A stretch of 64,000 nucleotides of DNA. It comes from CAMYLY01 sp036397755 (lineage in GTDB: Bacteria > Gemmatimonadota > Gemmatimonadetes > Gemmatimonadales > GWC2-71-9). The DNA lies in the NCBI GenBank assembly GCA_036397755.1, contig DASWII010000048.1:32652-96651 (forward strand). The letters are read 5' to 3'. This document shows positions 1-9,109 of the stretch, piece after piece. Position 1 is the first letter of the stretch, and each line of letters opens with the position of its first letter. The notes under the pieces are model-generated. The model saw nothing but the letters and a program-made list of their open reading frames with translations, made no database searches and was not told the DNA's origin. The translations under genes were made by a program, and so were the position numbers.

Positions 1-2504
1 CGATGTGGATGCGCGATGCCGTGCGTGAGGAGCTTCCGAATCTCCAGAAGCTCTCCGACCCGCGGTTCTTCCCGTATCGCTACGGGCATGCACTCTGGTC
101 GTACATCGCCGGCCGCTGGGGTGATGACGTCATCGGGCGCATTCTCAAGGCTTCGCGGTCCGCCGGCAATCCGTCGATCGCCCTGTCGCGCATTCTGCGC
201 ATGCGTCCCGATTCGATGGTGGCGGAGTGGCACAAAGTGACGCGGGAGCACTTTTCCGACCTGCGGGAAGAGACGGCGGGGCCGGAGGACTACGGCCGCC
301 TGCTGACGACAAAGGAGTCCGGCGCCCAGCGGGTCAATCTCGCACCGGCGCTCTCGCCAGACGGCAGCCGCGTCGCGTTCTTCTCCGAGCGCGGGTTGTT
401 CTCCATCGACATGTACGTGGCGGACGTGGCGACCGGGGAGATTCTGCGCCGCGTCACGCGGACCGACGTCGATCCGCATTTCGAAAGTATCCAGTTCATC
501 AACTCCGCGGGCGCCTGGGACGCCACGGGACGCCTGCTCGCGTTTACCGCCGTCAACAAGGGTCGGCCGGTGTTGACCGTGCTCGACGTCGAGAGCGGAG
601 ACCTGGCTCGCGAAGTCCGCATCGAAGAGGCGGGTGAGATCTTCAACCCGGCATGGGCGCCGGACGGAAAAGCCATCGCGTTCACGGCCCTGGCGGGAGG
701 GTTGTCCGACCTGTTCGTGTACGATCTCGAACGCGACGAGCTACGGCGCCTCACGAACGACGGCTATGCGGAACTCCACCCGGCGTGGTCCCCGGACGGA
801 TCGCGCATCGCGATCGCGACCGATCGTTTTTCGATGGGCCTGTCCAGCCTGCTGTTCGGCGCGTACCAGCTGGCGCTGGTAAACCCGACCAACGGCAGGA
901 TCACACGGGTTCCGGGGTTCCCCCGGGGTAAGCACATCAACCCCCAGTGGACGCCGGACGGGAGCGGCCTGTACTTCGTCGGCGAACCCAACGGGATTCC
1001 CAACCTCTATCGGATCGACCTCGAGTCGGGCAGTCTGCTACAGATCACGAACCTGTTTACGGGAATCAGCGGAATCACCAGCCTGAGCCCGGCCATCTCG
1101 ATCGCCCAGGAGACCGGCGAGGTGGCAATCACGGTCTACGAGCGTGACATCCATCGCATCTGGATGCTCGAATCGCCCGAAGTGCTCGCCGGTGGCGCAC
1201 CCATCACTCTGACGTCGGGGGTGGACCCAGCGTACCTCCCCCCAGTCGACCGCCTCACGAACGAAGTGTATGCCCTGGTCTCAAACGCGTTCTACGGGTT
1301 GCCGTCGGGCGATGGGGGATACGTCAGTGATGCGTACCGTCCCAAGCTGAGTCTGGACTACATCTCCCAACCGTCGTTCGGCGTGGCGGTCGATCGCTAC
1401 GGGACCTTCATCGCGGGCGGGGCATCGCTCTTCTGGTCCGACATGCTGGGAGGCCACAACCTCGTGACGGGTCTCCAGGCGCAAGGGTCGCTCAAAGACA
1501 TCGCCGCCCTCGTGGGCTACACCAACTTGAATCGTCGGCTCGATTGGGGGGTCGCGGTGCAGCAGGCGCCGGTCCGCCAAGGGTACATCACCTTCGACCA
1601 AGGATCGTACAGCGGTCAGTCCGCGATCCGCGAGCAGACCTTCATCTTCCGCCAAACTGCCCGCCAACTCAGCGGATTCGCGGCGTATCCCCTGTCCCGC
1701 ACGCGGCGCATCGAGGCGTCGGCGGGCCTATCGCACATCAGCTACGACTACGAAGTCCGCGATCGTATCTACGTGGGCAGCTTCGTCGCGGTCGACTCAC
1801 AGTACTCGCTGCCCGCGCCCGATCCACTGAGCTTCGGGCAGGGCAGCCTGGCCTTGGTATACGACAACTCCTTCTGGGGCTGGACGAGCCCGGTCCTCGG
1901 GCAGCGGTATCGACTCGAGGTCGGCGGCATGGTGGGATCGCTGGACATGGTCACGGGACTCGCCGACGTTCGCAAGTACGTGATGCCGACGCGACCATTC
2001 ACGATCGCGGGCCGCTTGATGCACTATGGCCGGTATGGACCGGATGGAGGCAGTGAACGCCTGCAGCCACTGTTCCTCGGGTACGACGGACTGGTGCGCG
2101 GGTTCAGCTACAACTCGTTCGACTTCAGTCAACAGTCGGAAATCGATAAGTACCCCAGCCTGTTCGGATCGAAGATCCTGGTCGCCAACCTCGAGTTTCG
2201 CGTCCCGCCGCTGGCGTTGTCCGGAGGAAGCGGGGCACTGTTCGGCGCCGTACCCATCGAGTTGATCGTATTCGGAGACGCGGGGATTGCCTGGGGACAG
2301 AACAGCTTGTCGGCGCTGTTGGAGCAAACGCCCGAGGACGTCAAGCCGTTCTTCTCGGGCGGCCTGCGGAAACCGATCTACTCCGCGGGCGCGGGCCTTC
2401 GCGCCAACATCCTCGGGTTCATGGTGATCGAGATCGACTACGTGTACCCGTTCGGGCGCGAGCGTGGCCCGCACTTCCAGTTCGGGTTCGTGCCCGGGTT
2501 CTGA
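1..2504 (+). CDS. PD40-repeat / outer-membrane beta-barrel protein (5' partial)
   Basis: The reading frame is open from the window edge, so the N-terminus lies upstream; the first ATG (base 3) is probably internal. The first ~85 residues resemble the tail of a peptidase-MA (gluzincin-like) domain, with no catalytic motif in the visible part. About residues 105-350 carry four or more PD40/TolB-type repeats with the signature (A/S)PDG, for example WAPDG, WSPDG and WTPDG. From about residue 420 the sequence alternates aromatic and polar residues as a beta-barrel does, and it ends in Phe, the usual BamA-recognised last residue of outer-membrane proteins. The layout suggests a surface protein with a periplasmic or external propeller anchored by a barrel. 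The substrate cannot be told. Confidence 0.8.
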   Translation, partial: MWMRDAVREELPNLQKLSDPRFFPYRYGHALWSYIAGRWGDDVIGRILKASRSAGNPSIALSRILRMRPDSMVAEWHKVTREHFSDLREETAGPEDYGRLLTTKESGAQRVNLAPALSPDGSRVAFFSERGLFSIDMYVADVATGEILRRVTRTDVDPHFESIQFINSAGAWDATGRLLAFTAVNKGRPVLTVLDVESGDLAREVRIEEAGEIFNPAWAPDGKAIAFTALAGGLSDLFVYDLERDELRRLTNDGYAELHPAWSPDGSRIAIATDRFSMGLSSLLFGAYQLALVNPTNGRITRVPGFPRGKHINPQWTPDGSGLYFVGEPNGIPNLYRIDLESGSLLQITNLFTGISGITSLSPAISIAQETGEVAITVYERDIHRIWMLESPEVLAGGAPITLTSGVDPAYLPPVDRLTNEVYALVSNAFYGLPSGDGGYVSDAYRPKLSLDYISQPSFGVAVDRYGTFIAGGASLFWSDMLGGHNLVTGLQAQGSLKDIAALVGYTNLNRRLDWGVAVQQAPVRQGYITFDQGSYSGQSAIREQTFIFRQTARQLSGFAAYPLSRTRRIEASAGLSHISYDYEVRDRIYVGSFVAVDSQYSLPAPDPLSFGQGSLALVYDNSFWGWTSPVLGQRYRLEVGGMVGSLDMVTGLADVRKYVMPTRPFTIAGRLMHYGRYGPDGGSERLQPLFLGYDGLVRGFSYNSFDFSQQSEIDKYPSLFGSKILVANLEFRVPPLALSGGSGALFGAVPIELIVFGDAGIAWGQNSLSALLEQTPEDVKPFFSGGLRKPIYSAGAGLRANILGFMVIEIDYVYPFGRERGPHFQFGFVPGF

Positions 2505-2573
2505 GGCGCGCTAGATCTCGCGTCCATCGTTCGTTGTCTGGATGGCGAGTCCCGGGACAGGACGACTACTGGT

Positions 2574-3620
2574 CTAGTCGTCGCCCCGCAGGCGGCGCTC
2601 GACTCTCCGGTGCGCCGCCTCCAACGGAGAGCAGGCGTCTCGTGACGCCTCCTCGAAGATCTCGGTGAGAATCGCGTCGAATCCGCGGATCCGCCCGCGG
2701 ACGTCCTCCTCCGACGGGTCCTCCATCTCGAGGAGCGGGAGGGCCGTCGCCCCGCCGGCGTTGATGACGTAATCCGGAGCGTAGAGGACGCCCCGCGCAT
2801 GCAGGCGATCCGCGTCCGCCGGCTCGAACAACTGGTTGTTGGCTGAACCCGCCACGATCCGACATTGCAGCAGCGGAATCGTCGTGGCGTTCACGGTCGC
2901 ACCAACCGCGCAGGGAGCATAGACGTCGCACACCGTGCCGATCACACGATCGGCCGAGACGGTCTCGCCCCCGATTTCCTCGGCAAGCGCCTGGGCGCGC
3001 GCCGCATCGAGGTCGGCGATTACCACCCGGGCGTTGGCCGCACCCAACATGCGTGCCAGCGGGGCGCCCACGTCGCCGACACCCTCCACCAACACCGTTT
3101 TCCCATCCAACGCGTCGGACCCGTCGATGTGCCTGAGCGCCGCTTTGATGCCGCTGAACACGCCGAGCGCCGTGAACGGTCCCGGATCGACGGTCTCCCG
3201 ACCCTCACCGCGCACGCCATGCACGTGCGTCGTCTCGAGCGAGATCGTCGCCATGTCCTCCGGGGTAGTGCCCAGGTCCGGGCCGCAACTGTAACCGCCC
3301 CGTAGGGACTCGACGAGTCGACCGAACCGCCGGAACAGCCTGATGCGCTCGTCGCCGGTCGGAATCGCGCGCACAGCAAGCACGCCCTTGCCACCCCCGA
3401 ATCCGAACCCAATCGTGGCCCACTTATACGTCATGCCCTCCGCCAGCCGCATCGCGTCGATCAGGGCGTCTTCGATCACAGGATACACCCTCATGCGGAC
3501 GCCACCCATGGCCGGCCCGAGCGTCGTGTCGTGCAACGCGATGAACATCCAGGTATCGGACGGTTCGTCGTACGCGGTGACGACCGACTCGCCGCGCCAG
3601 CGGGCAATGAGATCTCGCAT
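2574..3620 (-). CDS. Leu/Val/Phe-type amino acid dehydrogenase
   Basis: A 348-residue member of the Glu/Leu/Phe/Val dehydrogenase family, at the length of leucine dehydrogenases and shorter than glutamate dehydrogenases (~420-460). The N-terminal substrate domain has the two expected lysines, K66 in MTYKWA and K78 in GGGKGV, and D115 in GPDLGT. The NAD-binding Rossmann fold shows GVGDVG near residue 180. It would reversibly deaminate branched-chain amino acids to 2-oxo acids with NAD+. It is divergent from the AI-2E transporter and convergent with the barrel protein. A second family member, of glutamate dehydrogenase size, lies at 36.8-38.2 kb. The exact substrate (Leu, Val or Phe) cannot be read from sequence alone. 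Confidence 0.88.
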   Translation of the reverse strand: MRDLIARWRGESVVTAYDEPSDTWMFIALHDTTLGPAMGGVRMRVYPVIEDALIDAMRLAEGMTYKWATIGFGFGGGKGVLAVRAIPTGDERIRLFRRFGRLVESLRGGYSCGPDLGTTPEDMATISLETTHVHGVRGEGRETVDPGPFTALGVFSGIKAALRHIDGSDALDGKTVLVEGVGDVGAPLARMLGAANARVVIADLDAARAQALAEEIGGETVSADRVIGTVCDVYAPCAVGATVNATTIPLLQCRIVAGSANNQLFEPADADRLHARGVLYAPDYVINAGGATALPLLEMEDPSEEDVRGRIRGFDAILTEIFEEASRDACSPLEAAHRRVERRLRGDD

Positions 3621-3731
3621 AGGTCGAGGAAGCTAGAAGGTCGGACGGGAAGAGGGGAAGAGGGGAGGAGGGTCCACCGTCTCCTCCTCCGACGCCTAAC
3701 GCCCCACGCGCCACGCCTCTATCTTAGCGCC

Positions 3732-4793
3732 ATGTCGGCCCTTCGCAGCCATTACCAAACCCTGGCGCTGGGTATCATTGCCGTCCTCGGCCTGGGGCTC
3801 GTGTTCGCCCTCTGGCCGTACGCCACGGGCCTCGTCGGCGGCCCAGTGCTGTTCGTGATCTTCCGAGGGCTGTTTCGCCGCCTGAGCCGCTGGATGCCGG
3901 CGTCGCTGGCCGCCACGGTGGTCGTCATCGTCGTCGTCGGCGTGCTGGTGCTCCCGGGCCTGGCCGTGGCGGGGATGGTGGTGGGCGAAGCCGACGCCGC
4001 CATCCAGCGCATCGCGGACAATCAGTACGCCGCGCGGATTGCCGAGCTGCAAATCGCGGGCGTGGACATCGGCCCTCGTCTGGTGAGCTTGGGCGAGGCC
4101 GCGCTGGCGTGGCTGGGGTCCAGCGCCTTCGGCATCGTCGGGGCGGCCGCCCGCGGCGCGTTGAATATCACGATCGCGCTGTTCGGATTGTACTTCCTGT
4201 TGCTCGGTTCCGAGCGGTCCTGGGTCGCGCTGTCACCCTACATCCCGTTCAACGAGACCAACACGGCGGCGCTGCGGAGACGTTTCCGCGACGTCACCAA
4301 CTCAACCTTGATCGGCACCGGGCTCATCGCCGTGGCGCAGGGCCTGCTCATGGGTATCGCCTTCGCGATCCTCGGGCTGCCGAGCGCGTTCTTTTGGGGC
4401 GTCGTGACGGCGGTGGTGTCCATCCTGCCCGTGGTCGGCAGCGGGCTGGTGTGGGTCCCGGCTACCATTGTACTGGTCCTGGGCGGGCGCTATGTCGCCG
4501 CCGTCGTCCTGACGATCGTGGGCCTCGTGGTAGTCGGCGGCGTCGACAACGTGATTCGCCCGGTCGTGTACAACCGCTGGGCGCAGATCCATCCGATCGT
4601 CACCCTCGTTGGCGCCCTGGCCGGGATTCGCTTCTTCGGCATTCTCGGACTCCTGATCGGCCCGCTGGCGCTCTCGTATTTCTTTGAACTGATCGCGATG
4701 TACCGCGAGGAGTACCTCGCCGAGCACGAACCGTCCATCGCAACCAACATCACGGGTGAGCCAATCGGTGCGGTGCCGCCCGCTCTGGCCTGA
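3732..4793 (+). CDS. AI-2E family (PerM-like) transporter, first paralogue
   Basis: A 353-residue integral membrane protein with the AI-2E/PerM pattern: hydrophobic helices at the N-terminus, an amphipathic loop around residues 90-130, then a block of five helices with the family-typical PVVGSGLVW and a GGVDNVIRPVV stretch. The open frame extends further upstream, but the ATG at 3732 begins a typical short cytoplasmic N-terminus directly before the first helix, so it is preferred. The family moves small molecules or ions; the original autoinducer-2 link does not hold for most members. A second, more distant paralogue lies on the other strand at 7.5-8.5 kb. Confidence 0.85.
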   Translation: MSALRSHYQTLALGIIAVLGLGLVFALWPYATGLVGGPVLFVIFRGLFRRLSRWMPASLAATVVVIVVVGVLVLPGLAVAGMVVGEADAAIQRIADNQYAARIAELQIAGVDIGPRLVSLGEAALAWLGSSAFGIVGAAARGALNITIALFGLYFLLLGSERSWVALSPYIPFNETNTAALRRRFRDVTNSTLIGTGLIAVAQGLLMGIAFAILGLPSAFFWGVVTAVVSILPVVGSGLVWVPATIVLVLGGRYVAAVVLTIVGLVVVGGVDNVIRPVVYNRWAQIHPIVTLVGALAGIRFFGILGLLIGPLALSYFFELIAMYREEYLAEHEPSIATNITGEPIGAVPPALA

Positions 4794-4806
4794 CGGAGGA
4801 GCCACG

Positions 4807-5796
4807 ATGCGCCCCCCGCCGCTTGCCGCGCTGATTCTCGCGTTCACGCCGGTCGCCTTTTGGGGCTGCCGGGACGGTCCCCGTCTCGAGCAGTCAGGGG
4901 TTCCCGAAGCATCGCCCGGCATCCAGGCGGTGTCGTTGCTGGGCGACTCGCTCACCCCACCGGTTGCGGCGCCGGATGTAGCGTCCCGGCAGCGGGAACA
5001 GCTCAATGAGGCCTGGGCCGAGTACCGGCGCAATCCGTCGAGTGCTGACGCGGCCATCTGGTACGGACGCCGCCTCGCGTATCTCGGCTACTATCGGGAG
5101 GCCATCGCGGCGTACACCGAGGCCATCGCCTTGCATCCCGACGACGCGCGTTTGTACAGGCATCGGGGACACCGCTACATCACCACCCGCCGCCTCCGCG
5201 AAGCCATCGAGGATTTCGCCACTGCCGCGAAACTGGTACAGGGGCGACCGGACGAGGTGGAGCCCGACGGTCAGCCCAACGCCCGCAACATCCCGACGAG
5301 CACGCTTCAGTCGAACATCTGGTATCACATGGGTCTCGCCCACTACCTGCGCGGCGACTTCCGGCGCGCGCTGAGCGCGTACCGGGAGGACCTGAAGGTC
5401 GCGACGAACCCCGACATGCTCGTGGCCACAACCTACTGGCTCTACATGACGCTTCGCCGCATCGGAGAGGAAGTCGAAGCCCGGGCCGTGCTGGAACCGA
5501 TCACCGGCGATCTGGAGATCATCGAGAACGGCAGCTACCACCGCCTGCTGCTCATGTTCAAGGGGGAACTTCCGGCCGACAGCATGCTCGCCGCCCTCGA
5601 GAGCGACGACCTGATCGAGAACGTGACCGCGGGGTACGGCATCGGGAATTGGCACTTCATCAATGGGCGGGCGGCAGAGGCCGAAGCGGTGTGGAACCGG
5701 ATTCTCCAGTCGCCACAGTGGGCGGGCTTCGGGTATATCGCGGCGGAAGCCGAGGCGGCCAGGACACGGGAGTCGGGGGCGGACGGCGTGCGTTAG
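4807..5796 (+). CDS. TPR-repeat lipoprotein-like protein
   Basis: A 329-residue secreted protein. The start at 4807 follows a GGAGGA ribosome-binding site and lies 13 bases after the stop of the upstream transporter, so the two are probably co-transcribed. The N-terminus is a hydrophobic signal ending in AFWGC, a poor but possible lipobox. Residues ~65-190 contain tetratricopeptide repeats (YREAIAAYTEAIALHPDD, then LREAIEDF and FRRALSAY units). TPR proteins act as scaffolds; no catalytic motif is visible. The protein probably sits in the cell envelope, and its partner is unknown. Confidence 0.75.
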   Translation: MRPPPLAALILAFTPVAFWGCRDGPRLEQSGVPEASPGIQAVSLLGDSLTPPVAAPDVASRQREQLNEAWAEYRRNPSSADAAIWYGRRLAYLGYYREAIAAYTEAIALHPDDARLYRHRGHRYITTRRLREAIEDFATAAKLVQGRPDEVEPDGQPNARNIPTSTLQSNIWYHMGLAHYLRGDFRRALSAYREDLKVATNPDMLVATTYWLYMTLRRIGEEVEARAVLEPITGDLEIIENGSYHRLLLMFKGELPADSMLAALESDDLIENVTAGYGIGNWHFINGRAAEAEAVWNRILQSPQWAGFGYIAAEAEAARTRESGADGVR

Positions 5797-5964
5797 GCGT
5801 TGGCCGGAAGCGGGTCGCTCGGTAACCCCCTTCCAGCGTCATCCCATCCATTGGTGAGGACATCCACCGCACGGTTCGGGCAGCCAACTCCCGCCGGGGA
5901 CGCTAAGTTATCGGCTCGGGGAACCTCCGGCCCAGCTCGCACACCGCATGCCCGAGGGAGGTCC

Positions 5965-7422
5965 ATGGAGCCCATGCTCGCGGTTCTCGCCCAGGCGTGG
6001 CAGATCGTCGTCGGTGTCCTCACGATCCTGCTCAACGTCATCGCGTCCGGCCACGCCGTGTTGCACAAGCGGGACAGCCGAGCCGCGGTGGGGTGGGTTG
6101 GTGTGATCTGGTTGGCACCCATCGCCGGCGCCGTGGCCTACGCGCTGTTGGGCATCAATCGCATTCGACGCAAGGCCTCGGAACGGCGAGCGATTCAGCC
6201 GCTGCTGCTGTCGGGCGAGTTCGATAGCGCGCCGCGCCTGAGTGGCGGTGTCTCGCTGCGCCACCAACCCGTGCACCTCGCGGCGCTCGCCCGGCTTGTG
6301 GACCGCGTGTCGGGGAGGCCGCTCACACAGGGAAACGAGATCACACCGCTGGTCAACGGCGACGAGGCTTACCCCGCAATGGTCGAGGCCATCGAGTCGG
6401 CGCAGACGTCGATCGTGCTGGCCACCTACATCTTTGACCACGACGCGGCCGGGCACATGTTTGCCGCGGCGCTCGGTCGGGCCGCGCGGCGCGGGGTTGA
6501 AGTGCGCGTGCTGATCGATGCCGTCGGATCGCGATACTCTCGTCCCCCGATCACCGGGACCCTCGCCCGGGCGGGTGTTCGCGCCGCGCTCTTCGGCCGC
6601 ACCCGCGTGCCGTGGCGCATGCCCTACTTCAATCTCCGCAACCACCGGAAGATCCTCGTGGTGGACGGGCGGATCGGATTCACGGGTGGCATGAACATCC
6701 GCGAGGGCAATCTCCTGGCCACCCCGTCGCCGTCACCCACACGCGATCTGCATTTCCGGATCGACGGTCCCGTGGTAGGACAGCTCACCCAGACGTTTGC
6801 GGAAGATTGGGCCTTTGCGACCGGCGAAGTGCTGCAGGGAGCGCGCTGGTTTCCCGATCTCGCTCCAGGCGGTGAAACGGTCGCGCGGGTGGTGACGGAC
6901 GGGCCTGACGGAGACTTCGAGAAGGCGCGGCTCGTCTACTTGGGTGCGCTCGGCTGTGCGCAACACTCGGTGCGCATCGTTACGCCGTACTTTCTCCCCG
7001 ACGCCGGACTCATCTCCGCCCTCAATGTGGCCGCCTTGCGCGGGGTTGTGGTCGAGATCGTCCTCCCCGAGCGCGTCAACCTCGCCCTCGTGCAGTGGGC
7101 GGCGACACACCAGTTGTGGCAGATGCTGCAGCGCGGCTGCCGCATCTACACGACGCCCGGACCGTTCGATCACACGAAACTGATGCTCGTCGACGACGGG
7201 TGGGCGCTGATCGGGTCGTCCAATTGGGACCCCCGCAGTCTGCGTCTCAACTGGGAGTTGTTGGTGGACTGCTACGACCGGGCGCTGGTCGCTCGGCTCA
7301 GCGGGATCATCGAGGACAAGTTGAACGATGCTCAGCTGGTCACGAAGGACGACGTGGACGCGCGGCCATTCCCGATCAAGCTGCGTGACGGTCTCGCGCG
7401 GCTCGCCTCACCATACCTGTAG
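5965..7422 (+). CDS. cls: Cardiolipin synthase, phospholipase D superfamily
   Basis: A 485-residue bacterial cardiolipin synthase, which condenses two phosphatidylglycerol molecules into cardiolipin and glycerol at the inner membrane. Two N-terminal transmembrane helices (about residues 8-28 and 42-62) are followed by two PLD domains with complete HKD motifs: H227-K229-D234 in NHRKILVVDG and H403-K405-D410 in DHTKLMLVDD. Length and layout match ClsA. The start at 5965 is chosen because GGGAGG lies five bases upstream and the first helix follows at once; the open frame extends 55 codons further without similarity to the family. Confidence 0.92.
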   Translation: MEPMLAVLAQAWQIVVGVLTILLNVIASGHAVLHKRDSRAAVGWVGVIWLAPIAGAVAYALLGINRIRRKASERRAIQPLLLSGEFDSAPRLSGGVSLRHQPVHLAALARLVDRVSGRPLTQGNEITPLVNGDEAYPAMVEAIESAQTSIVLATYIFDHDAAGHMFAAALGRAARRGVEVRVLIDAVGSRYSRPPITGTLARAGVRAALFGRTRVPWRMPYFNLRNHRKILVVDGRIGFTGGMNIREGNLLATPSPSPTRDLHFRIDGPVVGQLTQTFAEDWAFATGEVLQGARWFPDLAPGGETVARVVTDGPDGDFEKARLVYLGALGCAQHSVRIVTPYFLPDAGLISALNVAALRGVVVEIVLPERVNLALVQWAATHQLWQMLQRGCRIYTTPGPFDHTKLMLVDDGWALIGSSNWDPRSLRLNWELLVDCYDRALVARLSGIIEDKLNDAQLVTKDDVDARPFPIKLRDGLARLASPYL

Positions 7423-7465
7423 TCGACCGCACGTCCGCTCACCACCGGCAACCGAGGTCACCGGC

Positions 7466-8545
7466 TCAGCCGGGCCTTCGCACGATCTCGATGTCCCCGG
7501 GGAACCTACCCGCCAGCAGTTCGGCGACGGAGCGGGTGGTCGTGAACCGGGCTAGCACGATGCGCAGCACGGCGGTCATCGGAGCCGCGAGCAGCATTCC
7601 GACGATTCCCCAGATCAACCCCCAGAACACGAGGGCCAGCAAGATCGTCACCGGGCTCAGATCGAGACCCTCTCCCATGATTTTGGGCTCGACGATGTTC
7701 CCCATGGTGACCTGCACGGCGCCGGGCAGCACCACGACGAGCACGACCATCACCATGCTGTCGTACTGCACGAGGGCGACGGGCAGCGGCAGCAGCGTCG
7801 CCACCACCGAGCCGACGTTGGGAATGAAGTTCAGCAGGAACGCGAGGACCCCGAACACCAGCGCGAGATCGAGCCCCAGGATGCCGAGAATGATCCCGAC
7901 CATGATGCCCGTGGCCGCGGAGATGAGGAACTTCGTGACGATGAACTTCCGGATCTTCGCATCGATCTGCATGTAGAGAGCGGTTCGCTGGCGTTCGGGC
8001 CGGCGGGCAATGAGCAGGAAGATGACGAAGATGAGAACAAGAAAGCCGTTCGTCACGATGGTGAACACAGTGCCGGCGGTCGTCCGCAAGATCCGGCTCA
8101 CGGGCAGCTGCCCCAGCGACTCGAGGAAGGACTCCTGCCCCCAGTCGACACCATAGCGATCCAACACGGCGAACAGCCTCCCCGCCAATCCCACCAGCTT
8201 CTCGCGGTAAATGTCGGCGGAGTCGGCCAAGCCTGACGCCGAGGTGGTAATCAGCAGGGCCATGAGGGAGAGGATGCCCGCCACCAGCAGCAACGTGAGG
8301 ATCACGGACACCCACCGCGGGGCCCGCAGCCGCTTCTCCAGCACGTCCGCGAACGGCGCGACGAGATAGAAGAAGAACAGCGACAAAACGAACGGCACCA
8401 TCACGGGGCGCATGTACGCCAACCCGGCTGCCCCCGCCACGGTCGCGAGAACGATCAACGACGCCGTGACGAGCCAGGACTGCTCCTCCCGGAGCGCGCC
8501 GGAGCTCCGGGGCGCCCGGGGAAAGGGACCGGACACGTGAGACAT
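7466..8545 (-). CDS. AI-2E family (PerM-like) transporter, second paralogue
   Basis: A 359-residue membrane protein of the AI-2E family: two N-terminal helices, a soluble loop around residues 90-140, then five or more helices with the conserved NFIPNVGSVVATLLP region and a MGNIVEPKIMGEGL segment near the C-terminus, both typical of the family. The ATG at 8545 is preferred over one 24 bases upstream because the upstream codons add no hydrophobic or conserved residues and have no ribosome-binding site. It is convergent with cardiolipin synthase. It differs strongly from the paralogue at 3.7 kb, so the two are not a recent duplication. Confidence 0.87.
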   Translation of the reverse strand: MSHVSGPFPRAPRSSGALREEQSWLVTASLIVLATVAGAAGLAYMRPVMVPFVLSLFFFYLVAPFADVLEKRLRAPRWVSVILTLLLVAGILSLMALLITTSASGLADSADIYREKLVGLAGRLFAVLDRYGVDWGQESFLESLGQLPVSRILRTTAGTVFTIVTNGFLVLIFVIFLLIARRPERQRTALYMQIDAKIRKFIVTKFLISAATGIMVGIILGILGLDLALVFGVLAFLLNFIPNVGSVVATLLPLPVALVQYDSMVMVVLVVVLPGAVQVTMGNIVEPKIMGEGLDLSPVTILLALVFWGLIWGIVGMLLAAPMTAVLRIVLARFTTTRSVAELLAGRFPGDIEIVRRPG

Positions 8546-8639
8546 GGCTGTATGATACCCCGCCGACACGCGAGAGCAACGCCGCGGCGGATCGGGGGAA
8601 ATTGGTTTTCCGCGGGGTCACCCGTTTACGTTCTTTGCC

Positions 8640-9107
8640 ATGGACTACCGTTTGGCGGGCGAGATCGGCGTGGCGATGCCACCGTCCCGGGTCTGGCCTC
8701 TCCTGCTCGATCCGGAGTTCATCGGAGACTGCTCGGAGGGCATTGACACGATTGCCGCGGTGAATGACACGCACTTTCATGTCACCACCGAGGTGAAAGT
8801 CGGCCCGTTCACCCTGCACTTCCCTCTGGACGTCCGGCTGCTCGATCTCGAGCCTTCGGAGTCGGCGACGATGCTGGTGCACGGAGAGGCACCGGGGATC
8901 AGGGTACAGGCACGATCCTCGGTTGCGCTGCAAGAGCACGGCGCAGGGACGCGGCTGCACTGGAACACGCGTACTACCGCGCACGGGATGGTCGCTACGG
9001 TGGCGGGAGCGGTGCTCAAGCGCCTCGTGGAAGCGCGGATCACCGAGTTCTGGGACGCCTTTGCGCGCGACGCACCCGCGCGTGCGGCGACGCGCGGAGA
9101 GGTCTAG
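8640..9107 (+). CDS. SRPBCC protein, CoxG-like (molybdenum hydroxylase cluster)
   Basis: A 155-residue START/SRPBCC-fold protein resembling CoxG (carbon monoxide dehydrogenase subunit G): it opens with a LAGEIGVAMPPSRVWPLL segment, then shows the helix-grip alternation of strands and a long C-terminal helix. CoxG proteins recruit or help mature molybdenum hydroxylases at the membrane; they are not catalytic. This copy lacks the long C-terminal membrane tail of some CoxG proteins. It is the first gene of a three-gene unit with xdhC (2 bases downstream) and a mocA-like gene, which supports the assignment. Confidence 0.8.
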   Translation: MDYRLAGEIGVAMPPSRVWPLLLDPEFIGDCSEGIDTIAAVNDTHFHVTTEVKVGPFTLHFPLDVRLLDLEPSESATMLVHGEAPGIRVQARSSVALQEHGAGTRLHWNTRTTAHGMVATVAGAVLKRLVEARITEFWDAFARDAPARAATRGEV

Positions 9108-9109
9108 GC

